Source: CAVXHQ01 sp963789535 (GTDB lineage: Bacteria > Pseudomonadota > Alphaproteobacteria > Rhodobacterales > Rhodobacteraceae). Taken from it: a stretch of DNA of 64,000 bases. Numbering within the stretch: position 1 is the first letter of the stretch; the number at the start of each line of letters is the position of its first letter. This document shows positions 34,059 through 43,591 of the stretch, in pieces. The notes under the pieces are model-generated. The model worked only from the letters and a program-made list of their open reading frames with translations, had not been told where the DNA came from and ran no database searches. A program made the translations under genes and the position numbers. The DNA is taken from positions 1,240,001 through 1,304,000 of the forward strand of contig CAWBKU010000005.1 in NCBI GenBank assembly GCA_963789535.1, in the 5' to 3' direction.

Positions 34059-35090
34059 ATGCGCAAGACCCTGAGCATCCTCGCCGCCACCACGGCGCTG
34101 GCCACGCCCGCCTTCGCCGAAAACTTTGCCGTCGTCGGTTCCTGGTCGAGCCTGCCGCTGCACAACGCCTACGAGGTGCCGTTCTGGTCCGAGATCCTGC
34201 CCGAGGCCTCGGGCGGCGAGATCACCACCGAGGTGACGACCCACAACGAGATGGGCCTCGGCCTCGGCGACGTCTATCCGCTGCTGGGGCAGGGGGTCTA
34301 CGACGTCGCGATGACGGTGGCCGATTATGCCGTCGCCGACGCGCCGGAACTCGAGGGGCTCGACGTGCCGCTGGTGGCCCTTACCGCCGACGAGGCGCGC
34401 GCCATGGTCGACGCCGCGCGCCCGATGCTGACCGACATCTTCCGCACCCGGTTCAACGCCGAGGTTCTGGCCGTCGCACCCTATCCGCCGCAGGTCGTGT
34501 TCTGCAACGCCGAGATCGCGGGGCTCGACGACCTCGCGGGCCTCAAGGTGCGCGCGAGCGGCCGGATGACCGCCAAACTCCTCGAGGCGCTGGGCGCCGA
34601 GGGGGTGAACGTCTCCTTTGCCGAGGTGCCGGGCGCATTGCAGAACGGCGTCGTCGATTGCGCCGTCACGGGAGCCGGGTCCGGCTATTCGGCGGGCTGG
34701 TGGGAGGTGTCGACCCATCTGCTGCCCCTGCCGCTGGGCGGCTGGGATCCGGTCGTGACGGCCATGAACCTCGACCGCTGGAACGGCCTCGCGCCCGAGA
34801 TGCAGGAGCTTATCCGCTCCGAGATCGTCACCGGCTTCGAGGATCCGGCATGGGCCGGCGCGCAGGGCGCCCTCGACAACGACATCGCCTGCCTGACCGG
34901 CGTCGGGGAGTGCACGAGCGGGGAGGTCCGCTCGATGGTCCTCGTCGAGGTGTCGGACGCCGATTTCGCGCGGGCGCGCGAGGTGCTGACGACCGAGGTG
35001 CTGCCCGAATGGGCCGAGCGTGCCGGCGACGACTGGGCCGCGCGCTGGAACGAGAGTGTCGGCGCCGTGGTCGGCGTGACCATCGAATAG
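34059..35090 (+). CDS. TRAP transporter substrate-binding protein (DctP family)
   Basis: This 343-residue periplasmic receptor has a clear signal peptide (about 1-20, ending PAFA). The mature part follows the DctP pattern: LPLHNAYEVPFWSEILPEAS, HNEMGLGLGDVYPLLGQGVYD, LAGLKVRASGRMTAKLLEAL, and EVPGALQNGVVDCAVTG. The Arg in KVRASGR is the usual ligand carboxylate contact, so an organic acid is expected. Two Cys in NDIACLTGVGECTSG may form a disulfide. It starts 39 nt after the DUF1445 gene and is followed by a strong hairpin. Confidence 0.9.
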   Translation: MRKTLSILAATTALATPAFAENFAVVGSWSSLPLHNAYEVPFWSEILPEASGGEITTEVTTHNEMGLGLGDVYPLLGQGVYDVAMTVADYAVADAPELEGLDVPLVALTADEARAMVDAARPMLTDIFRTRFNAEVLAVAPYPPQVVFCNAEIAGLDDLAGLKVRASGRMTAKLLEALGAEGVNVSFAEVPGALQNGVVDCAVTGAGSGYSAGWWEVSTHLLPLPLGGWDPVVTAMNLDRWNGLAPEMQELIRSEIVTGFEDPAWAGAQGALDNDIACLTGVGECTSGEVRSMVLVEVSDADFARAREVLTTEVLPEWAERAGDDWAARWNESVGAVVGVTIE

Positions 35091-35098
35091 GACCAGAC

Positions 35099-35123
35099 GG
35101 GGCCGCGCATCCCGCGCGGCCCC
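35099..35123 (+). promoter_or_regulatory. intercistronic hairpin after the TRAP binding-protein gene
   Basis: A perfect 10-bp GC stem, GGGGCCGCGC and GCGCGGCCCC, with loop ATCCC lies 8 nt after the stop and before the membrane genes. Without a T-run it is more likely a stabiliser or partial attenuator. Confidence 0.6.
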
Positions 35124-35155
35124 GACCTGACCTTCAAAGACGGGGACGGACCGAC

Positions 35156-35704
35156 ATGGAACATGCGATCATCGACAGGCTGCGGCGGCTGAACCGCGGC
35201 GTCGCCATCGTCGTCGGCCTCGGCCTGTTCGGCTGCGCCGCCTTCGTGGTCCTCGACATCGTATTGCGCCAGCTTGGCCGCGGCCTTGGCGGCACCGAGG
35301 AGATCGCGGGCTATGCGATGGCGCTCGCGACCTCGTGGGGGATGGCGTTCACGCTGCTGGAGCTGGGGCATGTGCGCATCGACCTGCTGCGGTCCCGCAC
35401 CGGCACCATGGGGCGCGCGCTGTTCGATCTCTTTTCCATGGTGGTCCTGTCGGGCACCGTGACCTTCATCGCCATCATGGCCTGGCCGGTCCTTGCCCGG
35501 TCGATCCAGAACGGCAGCCGCGCCAATACGCCGCTGGAGACGCCGCTGACATGGGTGCAACTGCCCTGGTTCGCAGGCTGGGTCTGGTTCGCCGCCATGT
35601 CCTGTATCGTCACCCTCTGCGTCCTGTCGCTGATCGCGCGTGGCCGTGCCACCGAAACAGAGGCCATCGCCGGGGCCTTCGCCGAACAGGACATGCTGCA
35701 ATGA
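35156..35704 (+). CDS. TRAP transporter small permease (DctQ family)
   Basis: This 182-residue protein has four membrane segments (about residues 17-38, 50-70, 88-110 and 133-157). It carries the DctQ pattern LRQLGRGLGGTEEIAGYAMA and GHVRIDLL after the second helix. It forms the membrane complex with the large subunit, which drives solute import with a sodium or proton gradient. Its stop overlaps the next start by ATGA. Confidence 0.88.
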   Translation: MEHAIIDRLRRLNRGVAIVVGLGLFGCAAFVVLDIVLRQLGRGLGGTEEIAGYAMALATSWGMAFTLLELGHVRIDLLRSRTGTMGRALFDLFSMVVLSGTVTFIAIMAWPVLARSIQNGSRANTPLETPLTWVQLPWFAGWVWFAAMSCIVTLCVLSLIARGRATETEAIAGAFAEQDMLQ

Positions 35705-36987
35705 TCGCCGCCGTCGCCATCGGCCTGCTCGGCCTGCTCACCCTGTCGATCCCCGTGGGCATCGTGCTGTTCCTCCTCGGCTTCGGTCTCGACATCTTCT
35801 GGTCGAGCTTTCCGCTCAGCCGGGGCCTCGGCAACCTCGTGTGGTCCTCGTCCAATTCCGCCACCCTCATCGCGATCCCGTTCTTCGTCCTGCTGGGCGA
35901 GGTGCTGGTCCGCTCCGGCGTCGCCACCCGCACCTATGCCGCGCTGGACCGTTGGGTCTCGTGGCTGCCGGGCGGCCTCGTCCATGCCAACATCGCGACG
36001 GCGACGATGTTCTCGGCCACCTCGGGCAGTTCGGTCGCCACCGCGGCCACCGTCGCCACCGTCGCCATGCCGCAGGCGGAAAAGCTGGGCTACGACCCAA
36101 AGCTCTTTTCGGGCGCCATCGCGGCGGGCGGCACCCTCGGGATCATGATCCCGCCGTCGATCAACCTGATCGTCTACGGCTTTCTCACCCAGTCCTCGAT
36201 CCCGCAACTGTTCCTCGCGGGGCTGATCCCCGGCCTTGCCCTCGCGCTCATGTTCATGGGCGTCACCGTCGCCATCTGCGTCGTCCGCCCCTCCCTCGGC
36301 GGCACCCGCCGCACCTTTCCGCTGGCACAGATGATGCGCGCGCTGGTCGACCTCGTGCCGATCATCCTGCTGTTCGGCATGATCGTCGGCTCGATCTATC
36401 GCGGCTGGGCGACACCGACCGAGGCGGCGGCGGTCGGTGTCGCCGGCGCGCTGCTCATCGCGCTCGCCTTCGGCGGGGTGTCGCGCGACATGATGACGCA
36501 AAGCATCCTCGGCACCGTCAAGATCACCTCGATGATCATGCTCATCGTCATCGGCGCCTCGTTCCTGAACTTCACCCTCGCCTCCGCCGGTCTGGGGCGC
36601 GAACTGACCGCGTTCATGGAGGGGCTGGGTCTCACGCCGCTCAAGACGATCCTCGTCGTCGTCGTCCTCTACATCGTGCTGGGGTTCTTCATCGAGACGC
36701 TGTCGCTGATGGTGGTCACGATCCCGATCATCGTGCCGCTGGTGGTCGAACAGGGGTTCGACACGATCTGGTTCGGCATCCTGATGATCGTCCTGATCGA
36801 GATGGCCCTCATCACGCCGCCCGTCGGCCTCAACCTTTACGTGGTGCAGGGGGCGCGCAAATCGGGCACCCTGTCCGAGGTGATGCTGGGCACGATCCCC
36901 TATGTCTGCATGATGCTGCTGATGGTGGTCCTGCTGATCGCGTTCCCGTCCATCGCGCTGTTCCTGCCGGCCTATCTGACGCCGTAA
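35701..36987 (+). CDS. TRAP transporter large permease (DctM family)
   Basis: This 428-residue membrane protein has about twelve hydrophobic segments. Family marks are IAIPFFVLLGEVLVRSG, ATMFSATSGSSVATAATVAT, GIMIPPSINLIVYGFLTQSS, and the repeated ALITPPVGLNLYVVQG near the end. It is the transport channel of the TRAP system with the preceding two genes. Gene order P-Q-M is standard. The operon continues into the oxoprolinase with a 59-nt gap. Confidence 0.92.
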   Translation: MIAAVAIGLLGLLTLSIPVGIVLFLLGFGLDIFWSSFPLSRGLGNLVWSSSNSATLIAIPFFVLLGEVLVRSGVATRTYAALDRWVSWLPGGLVHANIATATMFSATSGSSVATAATVATVAMPQAEKLGYDPKLFSGAIAAGGTLGIMIPPSINLIVYGFLTQSSIPQLFLAGLIPGLALALMFMGVTVAICVVRPSLGGTRRTFPLAQMMRALVDLVPIILLFGMIVGSIYRGWATPTEAAAVGVAGALLIALAFGGVSRDMMTQSILGTVKITSMIMLIVIGASFLNFTLASAGLGRELTAFMEGLGLTPLKTILVVVVLYIVLGFFIETLSLMVVTIPIIVPLVVEQGFDTIWFGILMIVLIEMALITPPVGLNLYVVQGARKSGTLSEVMLGTIPYVCMMLLMVVLLIAFPSIALFLPAYLTP

Positions 36988-37046
36988 CACGGCCCCTTCA
37001 TCCAATCGCAACCGTCGCGGTCCGCCGCGGGACAGGAGTATCCGAC

Positions 37047-40000
37047 ATGTGGCAGTTCTGGGTCGACCGCGGCGGCACCTTCACCGACATCGTCGCCAAG
37101 GCACCGGACGGGGCGCTGCATACCCACAAGCTGCTGTCCGAGAACCTGGAAGCCTATGGCGACGCCGCCGTGCACGGCATCCGGTCGCTGCTTGGCCTCG
37201 GGGCCGACGTGCCGATCCCCGAAGGCGCCATCGGCGCGGTCAAGATGGGCACCACCGTCGCCACCAACGCGCTATTGGAACGCAAGGGCGAGCGCACGGT
37301 CCTGATGATCACACGCGGCCTGCGCGACCTGTTGCGCATCGGCTATCAGAACCGCCCCCGGCTCTTCGATCTGAAGATCGTGCTGCCGGAACTGCTCTAT
37401 TCCGACGTGATCGAGGTCGACGAGCGACTGGATGCGGAGGGCAACGTGGTGACGCCCCTCGATGCGGACGCGGCACGGGCCGCGCTCGAGGCGGCCCATG
37501 CGCAGGGCTACCGGTCGGTCGCCATCGCCCTCATGCACAGCTATCGCTATCCGGATCACGAAAAGACGCTGGGTGAAATGGCGGAGACGGCGGGGTTCAC
37601 GCAGGTCTCGCTCAGCCACAGGGCCAGTCCCCTCATCAAGCTGGTGGCGCGCGGCGATACGGCGGTCGTCGACGCCTACCTCTCGCCGATCCTGCGCCGC
37701 TACGTGCGGCAGGTCGCCGACGCGCTGGGCACGGGCGACGAAACGCGGCTGATGTTCATGCGCTCGAACGGCGGGCTGACGGATGCGTCGCTGTTCGAGG
37801 GGCGCGACGCGATCCTTTCGGGCCCTGCGGGCGGTGTCGTCGGCATGGTGCGGACCGCCGCCGAACAGGGGTTCGACCGCCTCATCGGCTTTGACATGGG
37901 CGGCACCTCGACGGACGTCTGCCACTACGCCGGCGACTTCGAGCGGAGTTTCGAGACCGAGGTGGCCGGCGTGCGGATGCGCGCGCCGATGATGTCGATC
38001 CATACGGTCGCGGCGGGGGGCGGGTCGATCCTGACCTACCGCGACGGACGGATGCAGGTCGGCCCCGAATCGGCGGGCGCCAACCCCGGCCCCTGCGCCT
38101 ACCGGCGTGGCGGCCCGCTGACCGTCACCGACTGCAACGTCCTGCTGGGCAAGTTGCAGCCCGACCTCTTCCCCGCGGTCTTCGGCCCCGATGCGGACGA
38201 ACGGCTGGACGCCGGGGCCGTGCGCGAAAGGTTCGACACGCTGACCGAAGAGATCACCAGAGACTCAGGCGCCGACCGCACCCCCGAGGACATCGCCGAG
38301 GGATTCCTGCGCATCGCCGTCGAGAACATGGCCAACGCGATCAAGAAGATCAGCGTGCAGCGCGGCTATGACGTGACGAAATACACGATGAACTGCTTTG
38401 GCGGCGCGGGCGGACAGCATGCCTGCCTCATCGCCGATACGCTGGGGATGCAAAGCATCTTCATCCACCCCTTCGCCGGCGTCCTGTCCGCCTTCGGCAT
38501 GGGCCTCGCCGATGTCCGCGCCCTGCGCGAGCACCAGTTCGGGCGCGGCCTCGATGCGCTGGCCGAGGCGGAGGAGGTCGTCGCGCGGCTGGGCGACGAC
38601 GCCCGCGCCGAGGTCGCCGAACAGGGCATCCCGGCGGACCGGATCGAAGTCGTGGCGATGGCCCACATCCGCCCCGACGGCGCGCAACAGACGCTGCCGG
38701 TGCCCTTCGGCGACGCCACCGCGATGACCGCCGCCTTCGAGGAGGCGCATCGCCAACGGTTCGGCTTCGTCCCCGAAAACGCGACCCTGCTCATCGACGT
38801 GCTGACCGCCGAGGCCATCGGCGGCACGGGCGAGAGCGTCACACTGCCCGATACCGGCGACGATCTGGTCCCCGGAACCGCCCGTATGTGGTCCGCAGGC
38901 GCCTGGCGCGAGGTGCCGGTGGTCGACCGCCGCAGCCTTGCGCCGGGGCAGACCCTCACCGGCCCCGCGATCCTGACCGAACCCACCGGCACCAACATCC
39001 TCGAGGACGGCTGGCAGGCCGAGTGTCGCACCGGCGGCAACCTCGTCCTCACCCGGCACCTGCCGCTGGCGCGGACCGAGGCGATCGGGACGCAGGTCGA
39101 TCCGGTCATGCTCGAGGTGTTCAACAACCTGTTCATGTCCATCGCCGACCAGATGGGGGCGACGCTCGCCAACACCGCCTATTCGGTGAACATCAAGGAA
39201 CGCTACGACTTTTCCTGCGCGATCTTCGACGAGGCGGGCGATCTGGTCGCTAACGCCCCCCACGTCCCAGTGCATCTGGGCAGCATGTCCGAAAGCGTCC
39301 GCACCGTCCTGCGCCGGAACGCCGGACGCATCCGGCCCGGCGACGTCTACATGATGAACGACCCCTACAACGGCGGCACGCATCTGCCCGACGTCACCGT
39401 CATCACGCCGGTCTTCGACGGCGACCGCATCGTCTATACCGTCGCCTCGCGCGGCCACCACGCCGACATCGGCGGCAAGACGCCCGGCTCCGCCCCGCCC
39501 GACAGCCGGGTGATCGAGGAGGAGGGCGTCCTGATCGACAACTTCCTGCTGGTGACACAGGGCACCCTGCGCGATGCGGAAACGCGGGCGCTGCTTGCGT
39601 CGGGGAAATATCCGTGCCGCAACGTCGGCCAGAACATGGCGGATCTGGCCGCCCAGATCGCCGCCAACGCCACCGGCGTCGGCGAGTTGACCCGGATCAC
39701 CGAGGCGTTCGGCCTCGACACCGTCCACGCCTACATGACCCACGTGCAGGACAACGCCGAAGAGAGCGTACGCCGCGTCCTCGACGTGCTGCGCGACTGC
39801 GCCTTCACCTATCCGCTGGATGGTGGCGCGCATATCGACGTGGCGATCACCGTCGATCACGCGGCGCGGCAGGCCCACATCGACTTTACCGGCACGTCGC
39901 CGCAGTCCGAGTTCAACTACAACGCGCCGCTGGCGATCTGCCGCGCCGTGGTCCTCTACGTCTTCCGCACGCTCGTCGGCAGCGACATCCCGATGAACGA

Positions 40001-40631
40001 GGGGTGTCTGAAACCACTCATCCTGACCGTGCCCGAAGGGTCCATGATAAACCCGCGCGCGCCCGCCGCCGTGATTTCGGGCAATACCGAGGTGTCACAG
40101 GCCATCGCCGACACGCTCTATGGCGCGCTCGGCGTCATCGCGGGATCGCAGGGCACGATGAACAACTTCGTCTACGGCAACGACACGCACCAGAACTACG
40201 AGACGATCTGCGGCGGCACCGGCGCGGGTGACGGGTTCCATGGCACGGACGCGGTGCACAGCCACATGACCAACACCCGGATGACCGACCCCGAGGTGCT
40301 GGAAACGCGGTTTCCGGTGCGGGTCGACGAATTCCGGGTCCGTCAGGGGTCGGGTGGCGCGGGCAAGTGGCATGGCGGCAACGGCATCGTGCGCCGCCTG
40401 CGGTTCCTCGAGCCGATGACCGTCACGGTCCTGTCGTCGCACCGCGAGGTGGCGCCGCATGGTGCCGCCGGCGGCGGGCCCGGCAGGACCGGCGAGAATT
40501 CGGTCGAGCGGGCGGATGGCACCGTCGAGACGCTCGGTGGCAACGACGAGGTGCAGGTGGCCGCCGGCGACGTGTTCGTCCTGAAATCGCCGGGTGGCGG
40601 CGGCTATGGCACAGCGCAGGGACAGGGCTGA
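37047..40631 (+). CDS. hydantoinase/5-oxoprolinase family protein, fused HyuA-HyuB
   Basis: This 1194-residue protein joins both halves of an ATP-dependent cyclic-amide hydrolase. The HyuA half starts WVDRGGTFTDIVAK, then GTTVATNALLERKGER, FMRSNGGLTDASLF, LSGPAGGVVGMVRTA and GFDMGGTSTDVCHY (actin-like ATPase). The HyuB half begins near residue 683 with VDPVMLEVFNNLFMSIADQM and contains ANAPHVPVHLGSM, MMNDPYNGGTHLPD, SRGHHADIGGKTPGS and GGGPGRTGENSV. The length matches full 5-oxoprolinases (about 1200). It would open 5-oxoproline or a hydantoin-like ring using ATP. Context with DUF1445 and a TRAP importer favours a 5-oxoproline-like substrate, possibly the D-form; this is inference. Confidence 0.93.
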   Translation: MWQFWVDRGGTFTDIVAKAPDGALHTHKLLSENLEAYGDAAVHGIRSLLGLGADVPIPEGAIGAVKMGTTVATNALLERKGERTVLMITRGLRDLLRIGYQNRPRLFDLKIVLPELLYSDVIEVDERLDAEGNVVTPLDADAARAALEAAHAQGYRSVAIALMHSYRYPDHEKTLGEMAETAGFTQVSLSHRASPLIKLVARGDTAVVDAYLSPILRRYVRQVADALGTGDETRLMFMRSNGGLTDASLFEGRDAILSGPAGGVVGMVRTAAEQGFDRLIGFDMGGTSTDVCHYAGDFERSFETEVAGVRMRAPMMSIHTVAAGGGSILTYRDGRMQVGPESAGANPGPCAYRRGGPLTVTDCNVLLGKLQPDLFPAVFGPDADERLDAGAVRERFDTLTEEITRDSGADRTPEDIAEGFLRIAVENMANAIKKISVQRGYDVTKYTMNCFGGAGGQHACLIADTLGMQSIFIHPFAGVLSAFGMGLADVRALREHQFGRGLDALAEAEEVVARLGDDARAEVAEQGIPADRIEVVAMAHIRPDGAQQTLPVPFGDATAMTAAFEEAHRQRFGFVPENATLLIDVLTAEAIGGTGESVTLPDTGDDLVPGTARMWSAGAWREVPVVDRRSLAPGQTLTGPAILTEPTGTNILEDGWQAECRTGGNLVLTRHLPLARTEAIGTQVDPVMLEVFNNLFMSIADQMGATLANTAYSVNIKERYDFSCAIFDEAGDLVANAPHVPVHLGSMSESVRTVLRRNAGRIRPGDVYMMNDPYNGGTHLPDVTVITPVFDGDRIVYTVASRGHHADIGGKTPGSAPPDSRVIEEEGVLIDNFLLVTQGTLRDAETRALLASGKYPCRNVGQNMADLAAQIAANATGVGELTRITEAFGLDTVHAYMTHVQDNAEESVRRVLDVLRDCAFTYPLDGGAHIDVAITVDHAARQAHIDFTGTSPQSEFNYNAPLAICRAVVLYVFRTLVGSDIPMNEGCLKPLILTVPEGSMINPRAPAAVISGNTEVSQAIADTLYGALGVIAGSQGTMNNFVYGNDTHQNYETICGGTGAGDGFHGTDAVHSHMTNTRMTDPEVLETRFPVRVDEFRVRQGSGGAGKWHGGNGIVRRLRFLEPMTVTVLSSHREVAPHGAAGGGPGRTGENSVERADGTVETLGGNDEVQVAAGDVFVLKSPGGGGYGTAQGQG

Positions 40632-41287
40632 TGCGTTTCGCAACCCCTGACGGCGCGCCGCTGGACATCGCCGTCACCGCCCTGATCATCGCCGGCTGGA
40701 CCGGACGGGACAAGGCCGCCGTCCGGCACCACATCGACGAACTCGCCGTCCTCGGCGTGGCGCCACCGTCGCGGACGCCGCTGTTCTACCGGGTCTCGGC
40801 ATCGCTCCTGACCCATGCGTCCGCCATCGACGTGCTCGGCCCCGACACCTCGGGCGAGGCCGAACCGCTGGTGATCCGGGCGGGCGGCAGGCTCTGGCTC
40901 GGCCTCGCATCCGACCACACCGACCGCGCCCTCGAGGCACATTCGGTCGCCGCCTCGAAACAGGCCTGTGCCAAGCCCTGCGCGACGGAACTTTGGGATT
41001 TCGACGACCTCTCCGGGCGCCTCGATACCCTGCGGTTGCGGTCCTGGACGCATGAGGGCGGCGATTGGGTGCCCTATCAGGACGGCAGCCTCGCGCAGAT
41101 CCTGCCGCTGCACGACCTCGTCGCCGCCGCCGGTCTGCGCGACGGGGCGGCGATGCTTGGCGGCACCCTGCCAGCGCTTGGCGGCGTCCGCCCGACGCCC
41201 CGGTTCCGCGCCGACCTGCACGATCCGGTGCGGGACCGGTCGATCGCACTCGACTATGCGGCGGCGGCGCTGCCCATCGTCGCCTGA
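40631..41287 (+). CDS. DUF2848 family protein
   Basis: This 218-residue soluble protein has IAGWTGRDKAAVRHHIDELA at about residues 20-39, GVAPPSRTPLFYRVSASLLT, and LRLRSWTHEGGDWVPYQDGS, the pattern of DUF2848. The family is often found next to hydantoinase/oxoprolinase genes. Its fold recalls fumarylacetoacetate-hydrolase-like enzymes, but no activity is known to me. Its ATG overlaps the last base of the oxoprolinase stop, so it should be made together with it. Confidence 0.75.
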   Translation: MRFATPDGAPLDIAVTALIIAGWTGRDKAAVRHHIDELAVLGVAPPSRTPLFYRVSASLLTHASAIDVLGPDTSGEAEPLVIRAGGRLWLGLASDHTDRALEAHSVAASKQACAKPCATELWDFDDLSGRLDTLRLRSWTHEGGDWVPYQDGSLAQILPLHDLVAAAGLRDGAAMLGGTLPALGGVRPTPRFRADLHDPVRDRSIALDYAAAALPIVA

Positions 41288-41394
41288 GGCGCCACGGTTT
41301 TCGTATTGTGCTTTGCGGCAACCTCAATACTCTGATCCGGAGCGATCCGAACCAGCCCCCGTGAGAGGGGCATTCACATCATGGGAGCCTGCCG

Positions 41395-42546
41395 ATGACC
41401 TCGCCTAAACTCATCTCCGTCACCGCCCTCTGCACCGTCCTCGCCGTGACCCCCGCCCTTGCCCAGATCACCGAGATCGGCGAGGGCGAAGGGGCGCTGA
41501 ACATCGTCGCCTGGGCCGGATATATCGAGCGGGGCGAGACCGATCCCGCCTTCGACTGGGTCACGGGGTTCGAGGAGGCGACGGGCTGCATGGTCAACGT
41601 CAAGACCGCCAATACCTCGGACGAGATGGTGGCCCTGATGAACGAGGGCGGCTTCGACCTCGTGACGGCGTCGGGCGATGCCTCGCTGCGCCTCGTGGCG
41701 GGCGGGCGGGTGCAGCCGATCAACACCGACCTGATCCCTTCGTGGAACACGGTGGACGAGCGTCTTCAGGATGCGCCGTGGTTTACCGTCGACGGCGTGC
41801 GCTACGGCGTGCCCTATATGTGGGGGCCCAACGTCCTGATGTACAACACCGACGTCTTCCCCGAACCGCCGACCTCGTGGAACGTGGTGTTCGAGGAGAT
41901 GATCCTGCCCGACGGGATCAGCAACGTGGGCCGCGTGCAGGCCTATGACGGCCCGATCCACGTCGCGGACGCCGCACAATACCTGATGTTCCATCAGCCC
42001 GACCTCGGCATCACCTCGCCCTACGAGCTGAACGACGACCAATATGCCGCCGCCCTCGACCTGCTGCGCGTGCAGCGGACGCTGACCAGTCGCTACTGGC
42101 ACGACGCCTTCATCCAGATGGACGACTTCAAGAACGAGGGCGTCGTGGCGTCCGGATCGTGGCCGTTCCAGGTCAACCTGTTGCAGGCCGAGGGGCTGCC
42201 GATCGCCTCGACGATCCCGGAGGAGGGCGCGACCGGCTGGGCCGATACCTCGATGCTGCACGTCGACGCGGCCAACCCGAACTGCGCCTATATGTGGATG
42301 GAGCACAGCCTCGCCTCCAACCTCCAGTCCGACCTGTCGGTCTGGTTCGGCGCCAATCCCGCCGTGCCCGCCGCCTGCACCGACGGGCGCGGCATGCAGA
42401 CCGCCGAGGGCTGCACCGCCAACGGCCTCGACAATTTCGACCTGATCCGGTTCTGGACCACGCCGGTCTCGACCTGCGCGCAGGGCACCTGCGTGCCCTA
42501 TTATCGCTGGGTGTCGGATTACATCGGCGTGATCGGCGGCCGCTGA
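41395..42546 (+). CDS. ABC transporter substrate-binding protein, polyamine type (PotD/PotF-like)
   Basis: This 383-residue periplasmic protein has a signal peptide (about 1-23, ending ALAQ). It has the PotD/F-type start LNIVAWAGYIERGETDPAFD and further NTSDEMVALMNEGGFDLVTA, GVPYMWGPNVLMYNTDVF and GATGWADTSMLH. The C-terminal part has four Cys in CTDGRGMQTAEGC and CAQGTC, probably disulfides. Family members bind spermidine, putrescine and other amines. The gene begins 107 nt after DUF2848, so it may have its own promoter. The ligand may relate to the oxoprolinase pathway, but this is not shown. Confidence 0.87.
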   Translation: MTSPKLISVTALCTVLAVTPALAQITEIGEGEGALNIVAWAGYIERGETDPAFDWVTGFEEATGCMVNVKTANTSDEMVALMNEGGFDLVTASGDASLRLVAGGRVQPINTDLIPSWNTVDERLQDAPWFTVDGVRYGVPYMWGPNVLMYNTDVFPEPPTSWNVVFEEMILPDGISNVGRVQAYDGPIHVADAAQYLMFHQPDLGITSPYELNDDQYAAALDLLRVQRTLTSRYWHDAFIQMDDFKNEGVVASGSWPFQVNLLQAEGLPIASTIPEEGATGWADTSMLHVDAANPNCAYMWMEHSLASNLQSDLSVWFGANPAVPAACTDGRGMQTAEGCTANGLDNFDLIRFWTTPVSTCAQGTCVPYYRWVSDYIGVIGGR

Positions 42547-42555
42547 TCCCTCATC

Positions 42556-42581
42556 GTCCGGTCCCTCTGCGGGGGCCGGAC
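42556..42581 (+). promoter_or_regulatory. intercistronic hairpin after the polyamine-type binding-protein gene
   Basis: GTCCGGTCCC pairs with GGGGCCGGAC (one G-T pair) around loop TCTGCG, 9 nt after the stop. It is the same arrangement as behind urtA and the TRAP receptor. Confidence 0.5.
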
Positions 42582-42607
42582 TCCACCTTCCAAACCCCGG
42601 ACCCGAA

Positions 42608-43591
42608 ATGACCGCCGCCGTCACCTTTCATACGGTGTCGCGCCTCTACGGCAGCGTCCGCGCCGTCGACGGCGTCGACCTGTCCATTGCCGAAGGCGTC
42701 TTCTTTGCCATGCTCGGGCCATCCGGGTCGGGCAAGACGACCTGCCTGCGCCTGATCTCGGGGTTCGAGCGGCCCACCTCGGGGCGGATCGAGATCTTCG
42801 GCGCCGACGTGGCGCGGGTGCCGCCGAACCGGCGCCACGTGAACACGGTATTCCAGGACTACGCGCTCTTTCCGCACATGAACGTCCGCGACAACGTCGC
42901 CTACGGCCTGATGATCGCGGGCATGGGCCGCGCCGCGCGACATGCCAGGGCCGAGGAGATGCTGGCCGTGGTCAAGCTCGACACCTACGGCGACCGCAAA
43001 CCTGCGCAACTCTCGGGCGGCCAGCGGCAGCGGGTGGCGCTGGCGCGGGCGCTGGTGAACGAACCGAAGGTGCTCTTGCTGGATGAGCCGCTCGGCGCGC
43101 TCGACCTGAAACTGCGCGAGGCGATGCAGGACGAGTTGAAGGCGCTGCAACGCCGCCTCGGCATCACCTTCGTCTTCGTCACCCATGACCAGCACGAGGC
43201 GCTGTCGATGGCCGACCGGCTGGCGGTGTTCAACGAGGGGCGCATCGCCCAGATCGGCACGCCCGAGGACATCTATGCCCGCCCGCAAAGCCGTTTCGTC
43301 GCCGATTTCGTCGGCTCGTCGAACGTTCTGGCGCCCGAGGTGACGCAGGCACTCGGCGGTCCCGCCGCATGGGCGAGCCTGCGGCCCGAGGCGATCGCGC
43401 TGGGGCAGGGGCCGCAGACCGGCACCGTCACCGCCCTGCGCTATCTCGGCGCGGGCACCCGGGTGACACTGGTCTTCGGTGCCGCCGAGATCGCCGCCAT
43501 CGCCGCCTCGGGCAGGCCGGTCCCCGAGGTCGGCACCGCAACGCCGTTTTCCTTCGCCCCCGCCGACCTGCACGTCATGGCAGAGGCATGA
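42608..43591 (+). CDS. ABC transporter ATP-binding protein, PotA type
   Basis: This 327-residue ATPase has Walker A GPSGSGKTT at about residue 38, VFQDYALFPHMNVRDNVAYG, signature LSGGQRQRVALAR, Walker B LLLDEPLGALD and FVTHDQHEALSMADRLAV. A C-terminal TOBE domain (from about residue 255, WASLRPEAIALG) is present as in PotA. It energises the two following permeases; its stop overlaps the first of them by ATGA. Confidence 0.93.
   Translation: MTAAVTFHTVSRLYGSVRAVDGVDLSIAEGVFFAMLGPSGSGKTTCLRLISGFERPTSGRIEIFGADVARVPPNRRHVNTVFQDYALFPHMNVRDNVAYGLMIAGMGRAARHARAEEMLAVVKLDTYGDRKPAQLSGGQRQRVALARALVNEPKVLLLDEPLGALDLKLREAMQDELKALQRRLGITFVFVTHDQHEALSMADRLAVFNEGRIAQIGTPEDIYARPQSRFVADFVGSSNVLAPEVTQALGGPAAWASLRPEAIALGQGPQTGTVTALRYLGAGTRVTLVFGAAEIAAIAASGRPVPEVGTATPFSFAPADLHVMAEA

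Noticed and set aside
35640..37046. In-frame upstream extension of the oxoprolinase across the TRAP permease gene
   Set aside because: The region is an out-of-frame reading of a clear DctM gene; the family sequence begins at MWQFWVDRGG with its own AGGAG site.
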